Assembly: GCA_033964015.1 (NCBI GenBank) | Contig: CM066913.1 | Location: 6,671,169 to 6,735,168, forward strand | Source of the DNA: Scolanthus callimorphus | Lineage: Eukaryota; Cnidaria; Anthozoa; Actiniaria; Edwardsiidae | Length of the DNA: 64,000 nucleotides | Reading direction: 5' to 3' | In this document: positions 12,001 to 20,914 of the stretch, in pieces | Layout of the letters: each line of letters begins with the position of its first letter | Numbering within the stretch: the first letter of the stretch is position 1 | Notes under the pieces: model-generated | Seen by the model: only the letters and a program-made list of their open reading frames with translations | What the model was told of the DNA's origin: nothing | The model's database searches: none | Translations under genes and position numbers: made by a program

Positions 12001-15000
12001 ACGCCCTTGAAAATAGCTATACTTGCCCCATTTAAACATCATGTATCTGAATTCTATTCGACGAGATACAAAGTAAACGCGATATTAACATTTGGTTATC
12101 GTTATTTTATTTCACTGAATTTCTCGGGAACACGCGCAATTATGTTGCAACGACAAAGCATGAGAAAATAACTGAAATAATCAATATTTTCCATGGATCA
12201 TCACTTCACCAAAGCAATCTTATGTATTGTTTGTGGACTTCAACGTTTTGAAACCACTAAATTTTGTTCGCGTGATATTTTTCTTATGTCGAAAGTGTGC
12301 ACCAGCCACTGAGAACTGCAAAAAAGGGAAGCCACTCAGTCGCAAGTAGCAATCTCTAACAATTGAGGGAATGGTATAGCTGAGATACCATTTTGAGATA
12401 CCATTTTGTTTAATCCATTGGTTGTCAGGGAAGCCAGTCAATAGTTGCAATTTACATTTAGTTTGGTATGTTCCTTAATTACCTGTAGTGCCTCTGCGTT
12501 CTTTAATCCCTCGCCCAAGAGAGCAGCTGCCTCGTCAAACTTGCCCTGCTGCCGCAATCGTTTTTCCTGAAGTTTAAGCTTCAACAGTCGTGCCTGTCGC
12601 TCTTGTTCAGATAGCTTGGCCCATTCAGCCGCTCCCATTTGCTTCTCGAGGGCTTCCAATAGTAGTTTGTCACGCAACGCATCATACTGAAAAACAGGCG
12701 TTCGAAAATTAACAGATACCAAAAGAGAACATATTGCAGGGTATATCTTTTTAATAGGTACTTAAAGGTATTTACTACTGAATACTTGATGGAATGGGCG
12801 GAGCCAAAGGAAAAAAGAAGCGGAGTTGGGAAGTTGCCTTTTTTCTGTAATATCCTCGTTAGCTTTATTTGATGCCATCCTCGGAGACCCAGGGGTTTTT
12901 TCCTCTAACGTTTTCACTCACGAGAAAAAAAGCTATTTTTTCTCGCGAGCGGGGAGCAGAGGAAAAATTCCCTGGGTCTCCGAGGATGATTTGATGCAAG
13001 CAGACAGACGGAAGAACACAAAAACGTGCTACGGACACCAGAATCATGCGCATAAAAAGCTTACGCTTGAATTGCAACCATCAGGACAGTCCATTGCATT
13101 TTGCCCATTTTGTGCACCATTTTAACGTGTGTTTTTTTTATAACGTGGATATTCAATTGTAAAACGTCCAACAAGAATTCGGGGTCTTTTCTGATGAGTA
13201 CTCGAATGAGCTTCTTTAACCCTTTCATTACCTTTTCTTCGAGGGCTGTGATAAGTTCATCTTCCTGGCCCTTCCCTTCGTCTGTCCCGAGAATGACAGC
13301 AGACAGGTTATCCAGCCACTCCTCCTCGATAGCTTGTACCTCCTCAGCACGCACACGACGGAGCTCGTGCATATCCTGTGGAAAACAATATCAACCTCGG
13401 CTCTGTTATCGCGCACGAGCGTGACGCACACACACGGCGGAGCTCGTGCATATCCTGTGGAAAACAATATCAACCTCTGCTCTAAGATCGCGCACGAGCG
13501 TGACGCATCGAGGAACGAAGTTAAATAAGGACAACAATATTTTCAAGATCATAACGGACTCCAAGCGCCCAAAGGCCCTATACACTCCTGAACACGAGAC
13601 GCCTGAGGGTCTGCGCGCCAAATTTGGCGTGGCATACTGTCGTGTTTTTTTTTCCTGCCGAGCGAGCCATTATACCGGAAAAACAATCAAGCACCAGTCG
13701 TCCCGAGAAGAAAATATACCGCAGGTAAAATGTCGTACAGGTCAATTTAAATGGTCTGTCCCTAAGTCCCTGAGGGTGTCATCTAAGGGGGGATGTAACG
13801 TAAAGAACGTTACCAAACTTTTAGGCAAGTCTCATAGTCACTCTGTCAGACATTTTGCGTACCTTGTTGGGCAAATTAGCAATAAGCTTGCTCTCCGAAT
13901 CTTGGTATTCCTGTAGCTCGGCTAATATCGCTGCCGCTATCATCATATCATCCACATTCCCGGCTCCTAGTTCACGGATCTCTGCCCTTCTGTTCTCAAA
14001 TACCAAACCTACTGCCTCTTGCAACAACGCGCGATGACTGTCTCGACTTGAACATTTTTCTTCGGAGCTTCGCTCCTTCCAAGCCTGGCGCCTCATTCTC
14101 AAAACTAGAAGCTGATTTGCGCGTTCATCTGAAGGGAAAAAGCCCGGATGCTCATCAGAATGAAGCGGGGAAATATGAGGCACAAAATCCCTAACTTGTC
14201 GCGTAACATTGTTGTGTTGCAAGTTTTGAATCGATGTTGCACGTTTTTTATCTTGCGCAACAAATTGTCACGCAACAAAATATTTGTTTTCAAGTCATGT
14301 TTAAAAACTTGTCGCACGAAGTAGAGATTTGAGACACAAATTCTGGCTTTGTTGCTCGTTTTTCATCAAACGCCCAACATTTTGCCAACAATTCAAGTTG
14401 ATTAATCAGTATGAAATGAAATGAGTTGCTAAGGGGCAAAACCAACTCTGGACTCGCATGTCATCATATAACAAAATGTTGCGCGACAAGTTGTGAATTT
14501 TATGAAAAGCGAGCAACAAATATTAGACTTGCAACGCCACAACGTTGCGCGGCAAGTTGAGGGATTTTGTGTATCGTATTTCCGCGGCTTTAGAAACTGG
14601 TGATTTTGCAGCATTAGTCCCTGACATTCTGAGTGGGGTTCCTGTGCTCGGAGATGAACCGCGACGTCACCCGAGTTCGGGTGACGTCACAACTCACACA
14701 GTAAGTCCAAACATAATGTCAGCAACATAGCTAGTGAGGAAATCGCAGGAACCGGCAAAACACCAGTGGAGAACACTTGGAGAGCATTCAAAATTCTACT
14801 TGAAAGGTAATATTTGTCAACTGTAGCAATAACATAAATGCAAAACAAGATTAATGCATCATTATGGGAAATACAACATATACCTTTGTCCAATTTTCTT
14901 GCATAGCTACGAGCCTTGCCACTATCGCGTCCCTGTAGCATGTATATGAGCACCTCTCGTTCAAGGGCCTGTTTGCGCTCTAGGGCCTTAACTATGTCCT

Positions 15001-15921
15001 CATGAAAGTCCACAAGACCAACTTCCCCAGAGCTAAGGGCCGTGTCCTGTAGCAAGACGTCCTTCTGTAGTTTGCGACCTTTGCGCTGTAGAAGACGCCC
15101 TGTGGCTAGCTTTTCTTGCAGGATGCCATCATTCCTTAGAAATGAAATGTGTTATTTCTAAATAGTAAGTTATATTGTTAAGCTATGTCATAAAAGTGTT
15201 TGACAATGCCTGTGTTTATCGTCGCACTTCAGGGGTGGCAAAATTATAATATCACAATGGAAGAGATAGGTGACGGTGTGCAGACATCTTATGAAAAATC
15301 TTTGCTTTGCTGCATTTTTATTTGACAGCTACAAACGAAAAGAAAAATATCAAAGATTTTGAATTTCAGAATTATCAGGACATCTTTGTCATCTTAAGCC
15401 AAATGCAAGTTGCAGTTGAGAAAACAGAAAATAAATTCTCACCCTGACAAGTTATGCTTATCATTTTCTGCTAGCCCAACACTGTACCCAGAACTCTCAA
15501 ACTTGGCATCCTGTTTTCCACGGAGCTGTTCCCGGAGCAACAATGAGTACTCAACCAGCCGCTCCTCAGATGTCATAGTCCGCCCACCTACACCTCGTAA
15601 TCGGTCACGCATTTCTTCCTTATCTTCAGCATAGCGTTTCTCAAGTTCTACAAGTAGTCTGTCAGTGGTAGATCCACCCTTCAGGGCCTCTTCTCTTAGT
15701 GACTTCACTTCTTGGTCAATTTCAAGGTCAGATTTTCCTGTGAATGAAACAAATGATCATCAGGAAAGATATATGACTTATGCACTGTAGGATAGGGGCG
15801 TAGCCAGGGGGGTCCTGGGGTGCATCTGACCCCCCTTTTTAGAAGACAAATAAAGTAAACATTAAGAAAAATGTCGGTAAGCTGGTAAAGGGCACCATAC
15901 ATTTGTACAGATGTTACCCCT

Positions 15922-15952
<31 letters not shown>

Positions 15953-18343
15953 AAATCCTGGCTACGCCCCTGTAGGATTCATATGTGCGGGGACTCTCAC
16001 TGCAGTGTTGGGGTGACCTTTGGGCAGCTCCTGTAGAGGTGTTGGGTTATCAGGCATGCACTGTTGATGTGTACCTCAGTGGCTCGTGTTATACATTTTA
16101 TGTCATTTGATAACCACCAAAATATAATATTTACTGAAATCTTTGATGAGTATTACCCATACAACTGAGTAAGTTTCCAACAGAACCATTCCATGCAACC
16201 ACGCACTAATAACAAAACATACCTCTTTCCTTCATTAACTCTCTGAATTTCTCTTCCTCTTTGTGCCGTTTCTTCATCCCTGACCTGCTATGTCCCATCA
16301 CAGCCATGAGGTTATAATCACAAACCTCGCCTGCCCCAGGTAGCTTACTGAAGGAGGACAACTTGCCCTCTTTGCGTAATTTCCGGACATTGATTGACAG
16401 TTGCATAAGTCGTTCTTGTTGCTCCTGTGAGGATAAGGCTGTCCACATCCCCTCTCCAATGTGGTACTTTAGCATTTTCATCAGCAATGACTGACGTACA
16501 TAGTCATATCTAAAATCACAGGCAATAGTGTTTCATCAACATCTTTCATCAGTTTCATGATTGTTATTTTCATGTAATTTTTGTGGGTTGTTTGTCTTTA
16601 AATCCCACATAGTTTTGATCTTTTTCCAATTTTTTTTTCAGTCGGCTTGAAATGTAAGAGCACAAAAAATTCTGGTGTTGAATTTGTTACTTGGCTAGTG
16701 CCATGTATCACAAGACCATTATTAAATGTATTGCTCAACTTCTTCATTGCTAATGGCATTCCCTGGTATGTGATTGGCAACAGGATATTCATGGCCTGCT
16801 AGCAGCTTAAATCAATAAAAATATGTACTGAAGGATAATTAATGGTACACCACAAAGTAATACTTACTTCTTCTTTAGTGCCTGTAATAGTTCTGTAGCT
16901 GTGACCCTTTGTCGTGCTTTCTTTGCGGCCTCTTCATCCCACTCTTCCTCATCATGAAGAATAGCACTCACACCCTCATGGTCAAATCGGCGGGTTCTCT
17001 TACTAGCACGTCGCTTGAGATCACCTGCTTTCTCAATTTTTTCTCTTTCTTCAGCAGCAATGGTAGCATCATCCATCTAATAGAAGAACAAAAGGTACAG
17101 TTTTATGTACAAGATAATTACCTGCCGTACCAGAACTGTACCGGTTCGGTTTTGTACCAGTCTTGTGTGGACTGGGTCTACAAGAGCTGGGTGAGCAAGC
17201 CACCTTTTCTAGCAGTGGAAACCATTGTAACACTAGTGAGGGAATGAGATTGTTGTCAAATTTCCCTAGAGAGTAGAAAGGTTGAGGGTTGTCCAATACA
17301 CTGACAAATTTATGCAAGGCATTGTCTAAAACAATAGAGTGCAATGGAGAATATTATAGAACGAGGCAATACAATGGAGGAGAACAATACCATGCATAAA
17401 TTTGTCAGAGTATTGGACTAGTATGAAAGGTCTAGCTTCTGTCACGTCATGTGACTGCCTGGTTTTCTTTGCGAAAAGATGTTGCCCTTTTTGTTGCACC
17501 CACTGATCAAGACCAAATTGCTGATGAATACTTTATCTTTCACAAACTGGCATATGATTGATTTGTGGAACAACTAGTCAGAAAACATAAATTGAGCATT
17601 ACCTTATGAAATAAAAACAAGGAGGTGAGTATCTCTTTTTGAATATTGAGCACTGCTTAAATTATGGCTAGCATCCTGATCAAAGGCCAAATTGTGCAAG
17701 CATCTTAAAATGGAGGGGCAACATTACATTTGTAATTGCTCCCCCTTCAGTTACTCCCCCTAACCTCCTTGCCATAACTGGTCAAATCACAAATTACTCA
17801 CCTGTAGCCTCTGTAACTCTTTGACTGCCTCATATCCCTTGTCAGAGCAAAGTTTCTCCACTTCGTCCTCTTCTTTGTAAAACTCCTCATCATCACACGG
17901 CCCACCAGCTGGTAAATTACACAAAAACAACTTGATTTCATCGAATGACACATCGCTCTCTGGATTGCCCTCTGATCTAGAAATGATTTCCAAGTTCTCA
18001 TAGAGAAAAACTCTTCGTGGACAGATTTAAAGAGAAACAACGCCGATTTCACAGTAATCCGGTTGTTTCCTTCAAAATCAAGGGTCTTAAAGTCCCAATA
18101 GATTTTCTCTTCTAAAGTTTTACGACGTTCTAGTTCGTCTAAAACAGCGTTGAAGTGCTCCCTGCTGCATCTACCATCAGCATTGTGCCCACAGATCGTG
18201 ACAAGAGCAGCCTCTACTTGTCTTGGATCCAGACGATTGAAATGAACAACTTCGTGAAAATCTAGCAGTTGCTCAGCGGTTAGGTAGCCACGTAAGCCGG
18301 TATCTAAAAGATCGAACATCATCTCCAAGTCTGGAATCCCCAT
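1..18343 (-). CDS. Giant EF-hand / tandem coiled-coil repeat protein, 32 exons, 3' end outside window
   Basis: I do not recognise a named orthologue. Exons, 5' to 3': 18343-17802, 17076-16868, 16509-16223, 15737-15443, 15134-14884, 14128-13863, 13375-13232, 12686-12483, 11915-11697, 11158-11004, 10763-10651, 10495-10292, 9962-9769, 9130-8938, 8857-8680, 8566-8420, 8057-7863, 7614-7313, 6465-6269, 5868-5580, 5304-5057, 4812-4613, 4242-4074, 3925-3776, 3550-3318, 3016-2688, 2466-2291, 2076-1976, 1752-1556, 1259-1001, 679-500, 181-<1. All have GT..AG borders and matching phases, giving about 2335 residues here. The N-terminus has three or four degenerate EF-hand loops (for example FDLLDTGLRGYLTAEQLL); the rest is five copies of a Glu/Lys/Arg-rich helical module carrying KYDALRDKL and RQEQLARERL motifs. 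No signal peptide or membrane segment is seen, so a cytosolic scaffold or cytoskeletal role is possible, but that is inference. Two one-base frame breaks (18006-18010 and about 3418-3420) lie in homopolymers. Confidence 0.85.
382..469. mobile_element. Short foldback element (MITE), copy 1 of family CATCCTCGG
   Basis: It lies in the intron between exons 31 and 32 of the giant gene. The ends are inverted (CATCCTCGGAGAACCAGGG and the complement of CCCTGGGTCTCCGAGGATG), with one mismatch between the arms. A second, clearer copy with a target duplication is at 12876-12988. It is non-autonomous; no frame is seen inside. Confidence 0.75.
3318..5868 (-). repeat. Coding module IV of the giant gene (exons 20-25)
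   Basis: Exon 20 holds the linker and the full KYD segment (GKYDALRDKLMAEALMKQVG). Exon 21 holds GENRANYEKRLQERLEKRR and TGNVLLDLE. Exon 22 holds KRLEEEKEALLAGLRGADEK and LVFGLAQAQ. Exon 23 holds RDRERQEQLARERLAARRK. Exon 24 holds MEQKHACEREVFEIMLNEER. Exon 25 ends LLADLQQQQDQEQEYLLQDL and needs a one-base shift near 3418-3420. This is the most compact copy, about 2.55 kb of genomic DNA. Confidence 0.83.
5890..6114. mobile_element. Foldback element in intron 19 of the giant gene
   Basis: The arms begin AGCCGTATTCACACTGGAGA on the left and end with the complement of AGCTGTATTCACACTAGAGA on the right. Inside are repeats of ACTCGTCTGAGACGAGTTTC type. ATT flanks both ends, a possible 3-bp target duplication. 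Non-autonomous. Confidence 0.75.
6269..9130 (-). repeat. Coding module III of the giant gene (exons 14-19)
   Basis: Exon 14 joins the linker and the first part of the KYD segment (DKKYDTLKDKLLLDALRKQL). Exon 15 continues it (DAEWANLSEQERQRRLMQLK). Exon 16 is an arginine-rich helix followed by an Asp/Glu run. Exon 17 holds RYDEEKDALMRRLAGDNERF and LVLGLAERN. Exon 18 fuses two segments that are separate exons in module II (RQEQLARERLAQRR and ILENKHKDERDALLDLLQEE). Exon 19 carries SREEEGEVSRDEV and LQQEQDKESE. Confidence 0.85.
6827..7125. mobile_element. Large foldback with a perfect inner hairpin, in intron 18 of the giant gene
   Basis: Two arms of roughly 145 bp face each other. The centre (about 6945-7002) is a perfect inverted repeat of about 26 bp per arm, GAGACGCGCCACGGGGGG followed by AAAACGCC, around a six-base loop. 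The outer parts match imperfectly: GGATGCCTATGCTAGACTGC on the left against the complement of CAGTCAATGCCTATGCC on the right. Open frames drawn across this stretch are not real genes. Confidence 0.8.
9769..13375 (-). repeat. Coding module II of the giant gene (exons 7-13)
   Basis: In order: exon 7 (LITALEEK), exon 8 (YDALRDKLLLEALEKQMG ... KRLRQQGKFDEAAALLGEG), exon 9 (GENREKYLERLKERLARR, then NRFDDEKDALLRRLR), exon 10 (RQAELARLRREKR ... LVLGLAERN), exon 11 (RDRERQEQLARDRLARRK), exon 12 (VLKALEKKHNAEQELLMSLL) and exon 13 (SREEGEVSDDDV ... ADLQDEQDKESE). A phase-0 intron separates EEK from YDAL in this copy, while the later copies have this junction inside one exon. Confidence 0.85.
12876..12988. 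mobile_element. Foldback element (MITE), copy 2 of family CATCCTCGG, with 9-bp target duplication
   Basis: It lies in the intron between exons 7 and 8. Nearly perfect inverted ends start CATCCTCGGAGACCCAGGG, with a second inner hairpin in the middle. The direct repeat ATTTGATGC flanks both sides (12867-12875 and 12989-12997). A 9-bp duplication is typical of Mutator-like elements; 8 bp (hAT) is possible if the end is drawn one base further in. Confidence 0.85.
13341..13520. repeat. Tandem duplication (79-bp period) of the exon 7 acceptor region
   Basis: The block with GGAGCTCGTGCATATCCTGT and AAAACAATATCAACCTC occurs twice in a row, 79 bp apart. It copies the splice acceptor of exon 7 (exon start 13375) and the first bases of that exon to 13454. 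Because 79 is not a multiple of three, use of the upstream copy would shift the frame. Confidence 0.8.
14163..14590. mobile_element. Foldback element in intron 5 of the giant gene
   Basis: Inverted ends of about 60 bp: AAGCGGGGAAATATGAGGCA and ACTTGTCGCG on the left match the complement of CGCGGCAAGTTGAGGGATTT on the right. It sits about 35 bp upstream, in gene direction, of the exon 6 acceptor, so it may affect splicing. Confidence 0.75.
15794..15970. mobile_element. hAT-like MITE with 8-bp target duplication and a C29 run
   Basis: The ends are AGGGGCGTAGCCAGG and its complement CCTGGCTACGCCCC. TGTAGGAT flanks both sides (15786-15793 and 15971-15978), the 8-bp duplication expected of hAT elements. 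A run of 29 C residues spans 15922-15950. Related elements are at 29397-29653 and 54596-54742, with a lone end near 28005-28021. Confidence 0.88.
17802..18343 (-). CDS. Exon 1: EF-hand-like head, with a one-base frame break
   Basis: The start codon at 18343 opens a frame with EF-hand-like segments FDLLDTGLRGYLTAEQLLDF and DFEGNNRITVKSALFLF. The loops lack several calcium ligands: position 12 is Gln or Ser instead of Glu, so calcium binding is doubtful. After residue 113 or so the frame must shift by one base at the A5 run 18006-18010 to continue into SDVSFDEIKLFLCNLP and an acidic tail ending KELQRLQ at a phase-0 donor (17802). Without the shift the frame continues only as non-homologous sequence. 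Either the assembly lost one base or the allele is broken. The start was chosen because it is the first ATG of the EF-hand frame. Confidence 0.75.
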
Positions 18344-19259
18344 GTTGACGAATAATTATTGCCAATGCATTCCTTCTGACTTCAAGTAAAAGTTATTGTC
18401 CACTGGTTAGAGATGATGGCATGCGAACAAGAGATGAAGAGCAACCGGCAAAAATGCCGAATTTTACAAACAAAACAACGTCTAACTTCTGTGAGACAAT
18501 GTTAAAAGTTGAGTTAGTTTCTGATCAATGCATTCCTTCTCGTAATTTTTGCGATCCTAGATCCATGACGAAGCATTTCGAAGGAAATTCGCATCGAAAA
18601 TGGAACCCCTTCGAGCGCCAAGATAACATGACGTCACACACCCAGATAACGCAGCTCATTTGCATATGGCACAGGTAAACCGGTATCAGGCGGTTTTTCC
18701 ATGAATGAACTGAAAAATGCGTCGGGTTTAACACCAAATTGTAATGCATTTCTGTCCCTCGAGGCCTCAAAATTTTCCTTGGGGAGCTGCAATGGTTTTA
18801 TCAATATCACTTGGTTGTTGGTAGCCTGAATTTCAGACGTATTTTCACTCGAAAAAAAAAAAAAAAACGAGAGAAAAGAAAATACGCCTGAAATTCAGTC
18901 TAAAGTAGTCTCCCTCTACCAACCATGATTTGGAAGTCTGCCCTGTCAAACGGCGCGCAAAACAGAATGTGCTGCGCACTGTCTAATTTCTCTTGTAACG
19001 CACACAAGCTAGGCACACAAGTACAAGATGCGCACATTGCTGTCTCGTAGCCACTTGTCACACTTGTTCTGGTAGCAAACCAAAACAAAACACCATTAAA
19101 AACCTGCTGAACGAGCTTCAAGGCTTTGGTCAGCGGGTCCTACGCATCGATTCTTTTAGGATAACTTGTACCGCAGTACACTTTAAAAAGCATGAAACAG
19201 AATGAACGGGAATTCTTTGAATTTCACGACAAACGGTTGTTAGGATTCTCAAAAGAAAG
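18344..19259. promoter_or_regulatory. Shared divergent promoter interval with CRE and octamer
   Basis: This stretch separates the minus-strand giant gene (start codon at 18343) from the plus-strand membrane protein gene (start codon at 19260). It holds a perfect palindromic cAMP-response element TGACGTCA at 18629-18636 and an octamer ATTTGCAT at 18658-18665. An imperfect foldback (GCCTGAATTTCAGACGTATT and its inverse, with a run of 16 A in the loop) lies at about 18821-18900. Transcription starts are not visible; the regulatory reading is inference from motifs. Confidence 0.45.
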
Positions 19260-20914
19260 ATGGTGTCGACTCAGCCTTTGACGCCACAAACAGAGATGGT
19301 GAAGCGAATTCAGTCGAGGCCTGTGTGGCAAAACTTCACTGCTATAGTCACAGTAGCCGGTAAGAACAAAAGACCAATCAAATTAAAATGAAAGGATGAA
19401 AGGACAATGAATGGCGCACAGGAAGAGGCCTTATCCAGGGGATTCTAAGTCATTTTAAAATATTATTACGAAACCTGCAGAAATATCTATTTCAAATAAT
19501 AAGCGAGAATTGCTCCACAGGCACAGTGTTCCAGTTTAACTGTCTAGCTCAAATACCTTTCACTGACGTTTTGCGCAGGAATTATTGAAGACCGAAAGAT
19601 CGAGGTGCCATTCTCTCCCGTTGTTTCTCCGTTATATGGCCGGCAACTTTATCATTATTGGCAATTAAAACAAAAGCGCACAACACAGCACTCCATTTCC
19701 TCCTGTTTATTCCCTTTGATCCTCGACGTTTCTACCAGAACGATCAACGACAAAGACTTTGAGTGCCATTGATCCTAGCCGAGTCTGGCGCAAATAATGC
19801 GCTCGAACAAGGCCCTTTAAAAGTCATTCTATTGTCCCATTACAAGTTACTTTGTAGAAAAAAGGCAGCAACTTCGTTGTTTTGAAAAGATCTTGCTTTA
19901 AAAACCGCAAATTGCCTAATTGCCTTAACGGTCTTTAGAACGCCAGTAAAGAAATATAAATAAACCCAAAACAACGAAAATCAAGGTCGAAACGTTTTTT
20001 CATATTTATGTTCTAGCCTTTTTCAACTTTTGTATAGTGCACACTCGATTTGAGATCATGCCTTTTCTTATTCTTTCCATTTTCTCTTTGTAAAAGAAAT
20101 AAAATCGCCGATTAATGTTCCAGCCCTGAGCTTTCGCACGTGCATGTGATTAATCTTTAACCGGATCCTCTCCAATTTGACGTGCACAACATGGCCGGCT
20201 ACCGTGGGTACCTGCCAAAACACCAGTGTCATTCACCAACGTGTGCTAAATACAAAACATATACAATACCACAAAAGCGCTACTTCTGAAAACAATATTT
20301 TCTGTTTTCATCAAAATAAATCCAGATACGGCGTTAACACATTGCTTATAAGACGGACACAAGAGGCAAAAGGTCCATTTAGATGCGCGCGCAATGCAAA
20401 CCATCAGATTCTTTGGCATCGCCCTGAGTGAAATAATTATTCAAAACCAGTATTGCTCTACTACGTGGCAAAAGCCGCGCACATCAATGTTGGTGTTCAT
20501 ATTATTTCGATGTCCTTTTTCACAGGTTTGACTTTGTTGGTTCTTTACAAGTTATGGTGCATACATGGCCGCAGAAGCCTGGCACTACCTGAAACGTCGG
20601 TCCTCGTCCACGATCAACGGGGCTCGGGTTTATATCTGACACTAAAATTGCGATGTTATTATTGTGATTCGAAAGACTATGGGCGTGAATGGAAGGGGAT
20701 TATGGATGATAAACCATGCCAGGACGCTATAATGTCAACTTGTTACGCCAATCAAACAACCCCAGACAGGAAAACAACACAGGTAGTTCGGCTCATAAGA
20801 TCCTGTACTGACAAGTGCTCATGCTCAGATGAAGTTAGCTGGTGTCATCCACAGGAGTGTCGCAGAAATATTCGGTGCTGTTGGGGAGAAGTTTACTGCA
20901 ATGGCAACAAATGA
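19260..20914 (+). CDS. Membrane-anchored Ly6/uPAR-like cysteine-rich protein (two exons)
   Basis: Exons 19260-19359 and 20526-20914 join in phase 1 across a GTAAGA..CACAG intron, giving 162 residues. Residues 26-41 (FTAIVTVAGLTLLVLY) form one hydrophobic segment built across the splice junction, which supports the join. Basic residues K15, R16 and R20 precede it. The rest is soluble with twelve cysteines from C77 on: LRCYYC at the start and CCWGEVYCN at the end, the pattern of Ly6/uPAR three-finger domains, which normally have ten. I infer a type II signal-anchored protein with the domain outside the cell. There is no hydrophobic C-terminus for a GPI anchor, unlike typical Ly6 proteins. AATAAA signals follow at 21041, 21263 and 21307. 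Binding partner unknown. Confidence 0.78.

Larger units (their letters stand above)
13863..17076 (-). repeat. Coding module I of the giant gene (exons 2-6)
   Basis: This is the most divergent copy of the tandem module. Exon 2 is an acidic/basic linker (DDATIAAEEREKIEK). Exon 3 is the 'KYD' segment (KYDYVRQSLLMKMLKYHIGE). Exon 4 is the 'LGLAE' segment ending LGLAENDKHNL. Exon 5 carries VKALERKQALEREVL, and exon 6 ends LAELQEYQDSESKLIANL. The copy begins and ends in phase 0, as the others do. Its divergence suggests it is the oldest copy or is under different constraint next to the EF-hand head. Confidence 0.75.
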
